Positions 31,291 through 32,333 of a stretch of 32,333 nt of DNA are shown here, one piece after another (within the stretch, counting starts at the first letter, position 1; every line of letters begins with the position of its first letter). The DNA is taken from the NCBI GenBank assembly GCA_903891475.1, contig CAITEP010000015.1, positions 1 through 32,333 on the forward strand, given 5' to 3'. The position numbers and the translations under genes are program-made. Source of the stretch: an uncultured Mucilaginibacter sp. (GTDB taxonomy: Bacteria > Bacteroidota > Bacteroidia > Sphingobacteriales > Sphingobacteriaceae). Below the pieces are notes generated by a model, which saw only the letters and a list, made by a program, of their open reading frames with translations, did no database searches and was not told the DNA's origin.

Positions 31291-31752
31291 TTATTTTTCA
31301 ATGGTTTTAATTTTATAGAAGTTTCTAACCTTGGGCAATAATGCGACAATCAGAATCAGAATCGCATACAATATATAAAAGGTATGTAACCAACTTACTG
31401 ATTGCAGATACATCATTTCGGCCTGAATCCAAATAATCAAGGCAAAAGCAACGTAAATGCAGAAGGACCATGACCAGTGCATGTCATAAAAAACATTCAT
31501 CCTATCAAAAAATTTTGAGTCTGGTTTTTTTAATAGAAGATAAATGAGCATACAGGGTGCAACACCAAGTACAGTAAACAAGATAATTCCTGGAATTAGA
31601 AAATTATGAAATGGAGAGTCCTTTAAAATAGATAATGGAATACCCATTAATATTCCCGATGGAGAAATCATTAAGATAGCACCGCCTCCAATAGCACCTA
31701 TACCTAGGAATGCCAGTAAAAACATTAATTGATTTACTACTTGGGGCTTCAT
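31291..31752 (-). CDS. Hypothetical four-helix membrane protein
   Basis: 153 residues with four membrane helices (about 8-30, 50-73, 91-110 and 121-140). A short loop after helix 1 holds SPSGILMGIPLSILKDSPF, and a DMHWSW motif precedes helix 3. Ends with a basic tail. No family is recognised with confidence. The gene overlaps its upstream partner by 4 bp (ATGA) and is followed 7 bp later by the DUF6544 gene. Confidence 0.7.
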   Translation of the reverse strand: MKPQVVNQLMFLLAFLGIGAIGGGAILMISPSGILMGIPLSILKDSPFHNFLIPGIILFTVLGVAPCMLIYLLLKKPDSKFFDRMNVFYDMHWSWSFCIYVAFALIIWIQAEMMYLQSVSWLHTFYILYAILILIVALLPKVRNFYKIKTIEK

Positions 31753-32333
31753 GTAATTTTGTATTTTTTCTTAAACCAAATTGCAAGCATCAACATAATC
31801 AAGGGATCTGTAATAGCCCAAGGTGCTCCAATAAATAATAACCTTTCTGAGAAATTGGGATAGAAATAAACAATGGCAATTAAAGGAGTAGTGAGTGCGT
31901 GGCAGATGAAGGAATATCTGATCCACTTTTCAAATCCTTGCTTTTTAAATATGGGTACGGCAAATAAAGTTGCCAAACCCATAAATATATAACCAATAGC
32001 ATCAAAATCCCAAAAAAGGGAATGCGGTGTTTGTTTGAGTATTTGAATGCCAGCATCGGTACCACTGATTGTCATCGGGATGACTGTTGCTAACTGTACA
32101 ACATAATTAGCAGTTACAAATACCACATAAATCAACGTGAATAGCAGTGCGGCATGGCTCCAGAATTTTTTTTCTACGGTGGTTGTATAATGCAGCGCAA
32201 GCATTTCGAGCAAAAAAGGAATTGCGATGCAAAGGGAAAATCCAAAAATTAAAACTTGATCCAACGGAAAACTGATAATACCCAAAACCTGTAAAAGCTG
32301 TGCGATAAAAAACGCGACCGTTGAAGCAAATGC
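31749..32333 (-). CDS. Hypothetical multi-helix membrane protein (5' end outside the window)
   Basis: The frame stays open to the right edge: 16 further codons (read inward, AFASTVAFFIAQLLQV) continue above the TTG at 32285, so that TTG is not the true start and the gene is cut by the window end. At least 194 residues are visible, with about six membrane helices (including LGIISFPLDQVLIFGFSLCI, a following FTLIYVVFVTANYVVQLATVI, and a C-terminal DPLIMLMLAIWF). A WDFDAIGYIFMGLATLFAVP segment lies in the middle. I recognise no family. It is the first visible gene of the three-gene operon. Confidence 0.7.
   Translation of the reverse strand, partial: AFASTVAFFIAQLLQVLGIISFPLDQVLIFGFSLCIAIPFLLEMLALHYTTTVEKKFWSHAALLFTLIYVVFVTANYVVQLATVIPMTISGTDAGIQILKQTPHSLFWDFDAIGYIFMGLATLFAVPIFKKQGFEKWIRYSFICHALTTPLIAIVYFYPNFSERLLFIGAPWAITDPLIMLMLAIWFKKKYKIT

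Overview
The window looks like a chromosome segment of an aerobic Bacteroidota, most likely Sphingobacteriaceae (Mucilaginibacter/Pedobacter-like). Reasons: AT-rich intergenic DNA with few Shine-Dalgarno sites, promoter -7 boxes of the Bacteroidota TANNTTTG type, and a gene set (GH130 beside a fused glycosyltransferase, MCE/Mla operon, two tripartite ABC efflux operons, DUF6544) usual in that group. No tRNA, rRNA, CRISPR array or intact insertion sequence was seen.

Layout. 1-4.1 kb is accessory DNA: a plasmid/phage-type DUF932 gene, about 600 bp of repeats and debris, an apparently frameshifted hypothetical gene, and a two-gene cassette with an OGG-like (DNA glycosylase fold) candidate. 4.1-6.3 kb has two carbon-metabolism genes (HAD-IIB phosphatase, class I fructose-bisphosphate aldolase), each with its own promoter. 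6.4-10.6 kb is a four-gene DevBCA/TolC-like exporter operon. 11-14.4 kb is a glycosyltransferase fused to a glycosidase-like domain, overlapping a GH130 gene. 14.8-17.3 kb is an MlaE-MlaF-MlaD lipid transport operon. 17.5-20.3 kb is a cluster of small stress-type genes (two unknowns; SHOCT, cupin, triple-BON; an eRF1-like protein). 20.4-24.4 kb is a CxxC membrane protein and a heterodimeric ABC exporter with one degenerate ATP site. 24.4-29 kb is a MacAB-TolC-like operon, 29.2-30.4 kb a zinc alcohol dehydrogenase, and 30.5-32.3 kb a three-gene operon (two membrane proteins, DUF6544) cut by the window end.

Main discovery. Seven promoters share one rigid layout of 68-69 bp: a 19-bp block close to AATGTGTGAATGATGTAAY, exactly 12 bp, a second GTAAY repeat (TTRYGTAAY-like), 20 or 21 bp, then a -7 box CANNTTTR. 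They precede the HAD gene, the aldolase, the 17.8-kb unknown pair, the SHOCT-cupin-BON operon, the MacAB-TolC operon and the alcohol dehydrogenase; one is an orphan in the accessory debris. Two pairs are divergent. Direct repeats 21 bp apart, the second lying on the -33 region, suggest one activator (LytTR-type response regulator is my best guess) controlling a local stress/metabolic regulon. The promoters bring otherwise unrelated genes into one regulatory unit.
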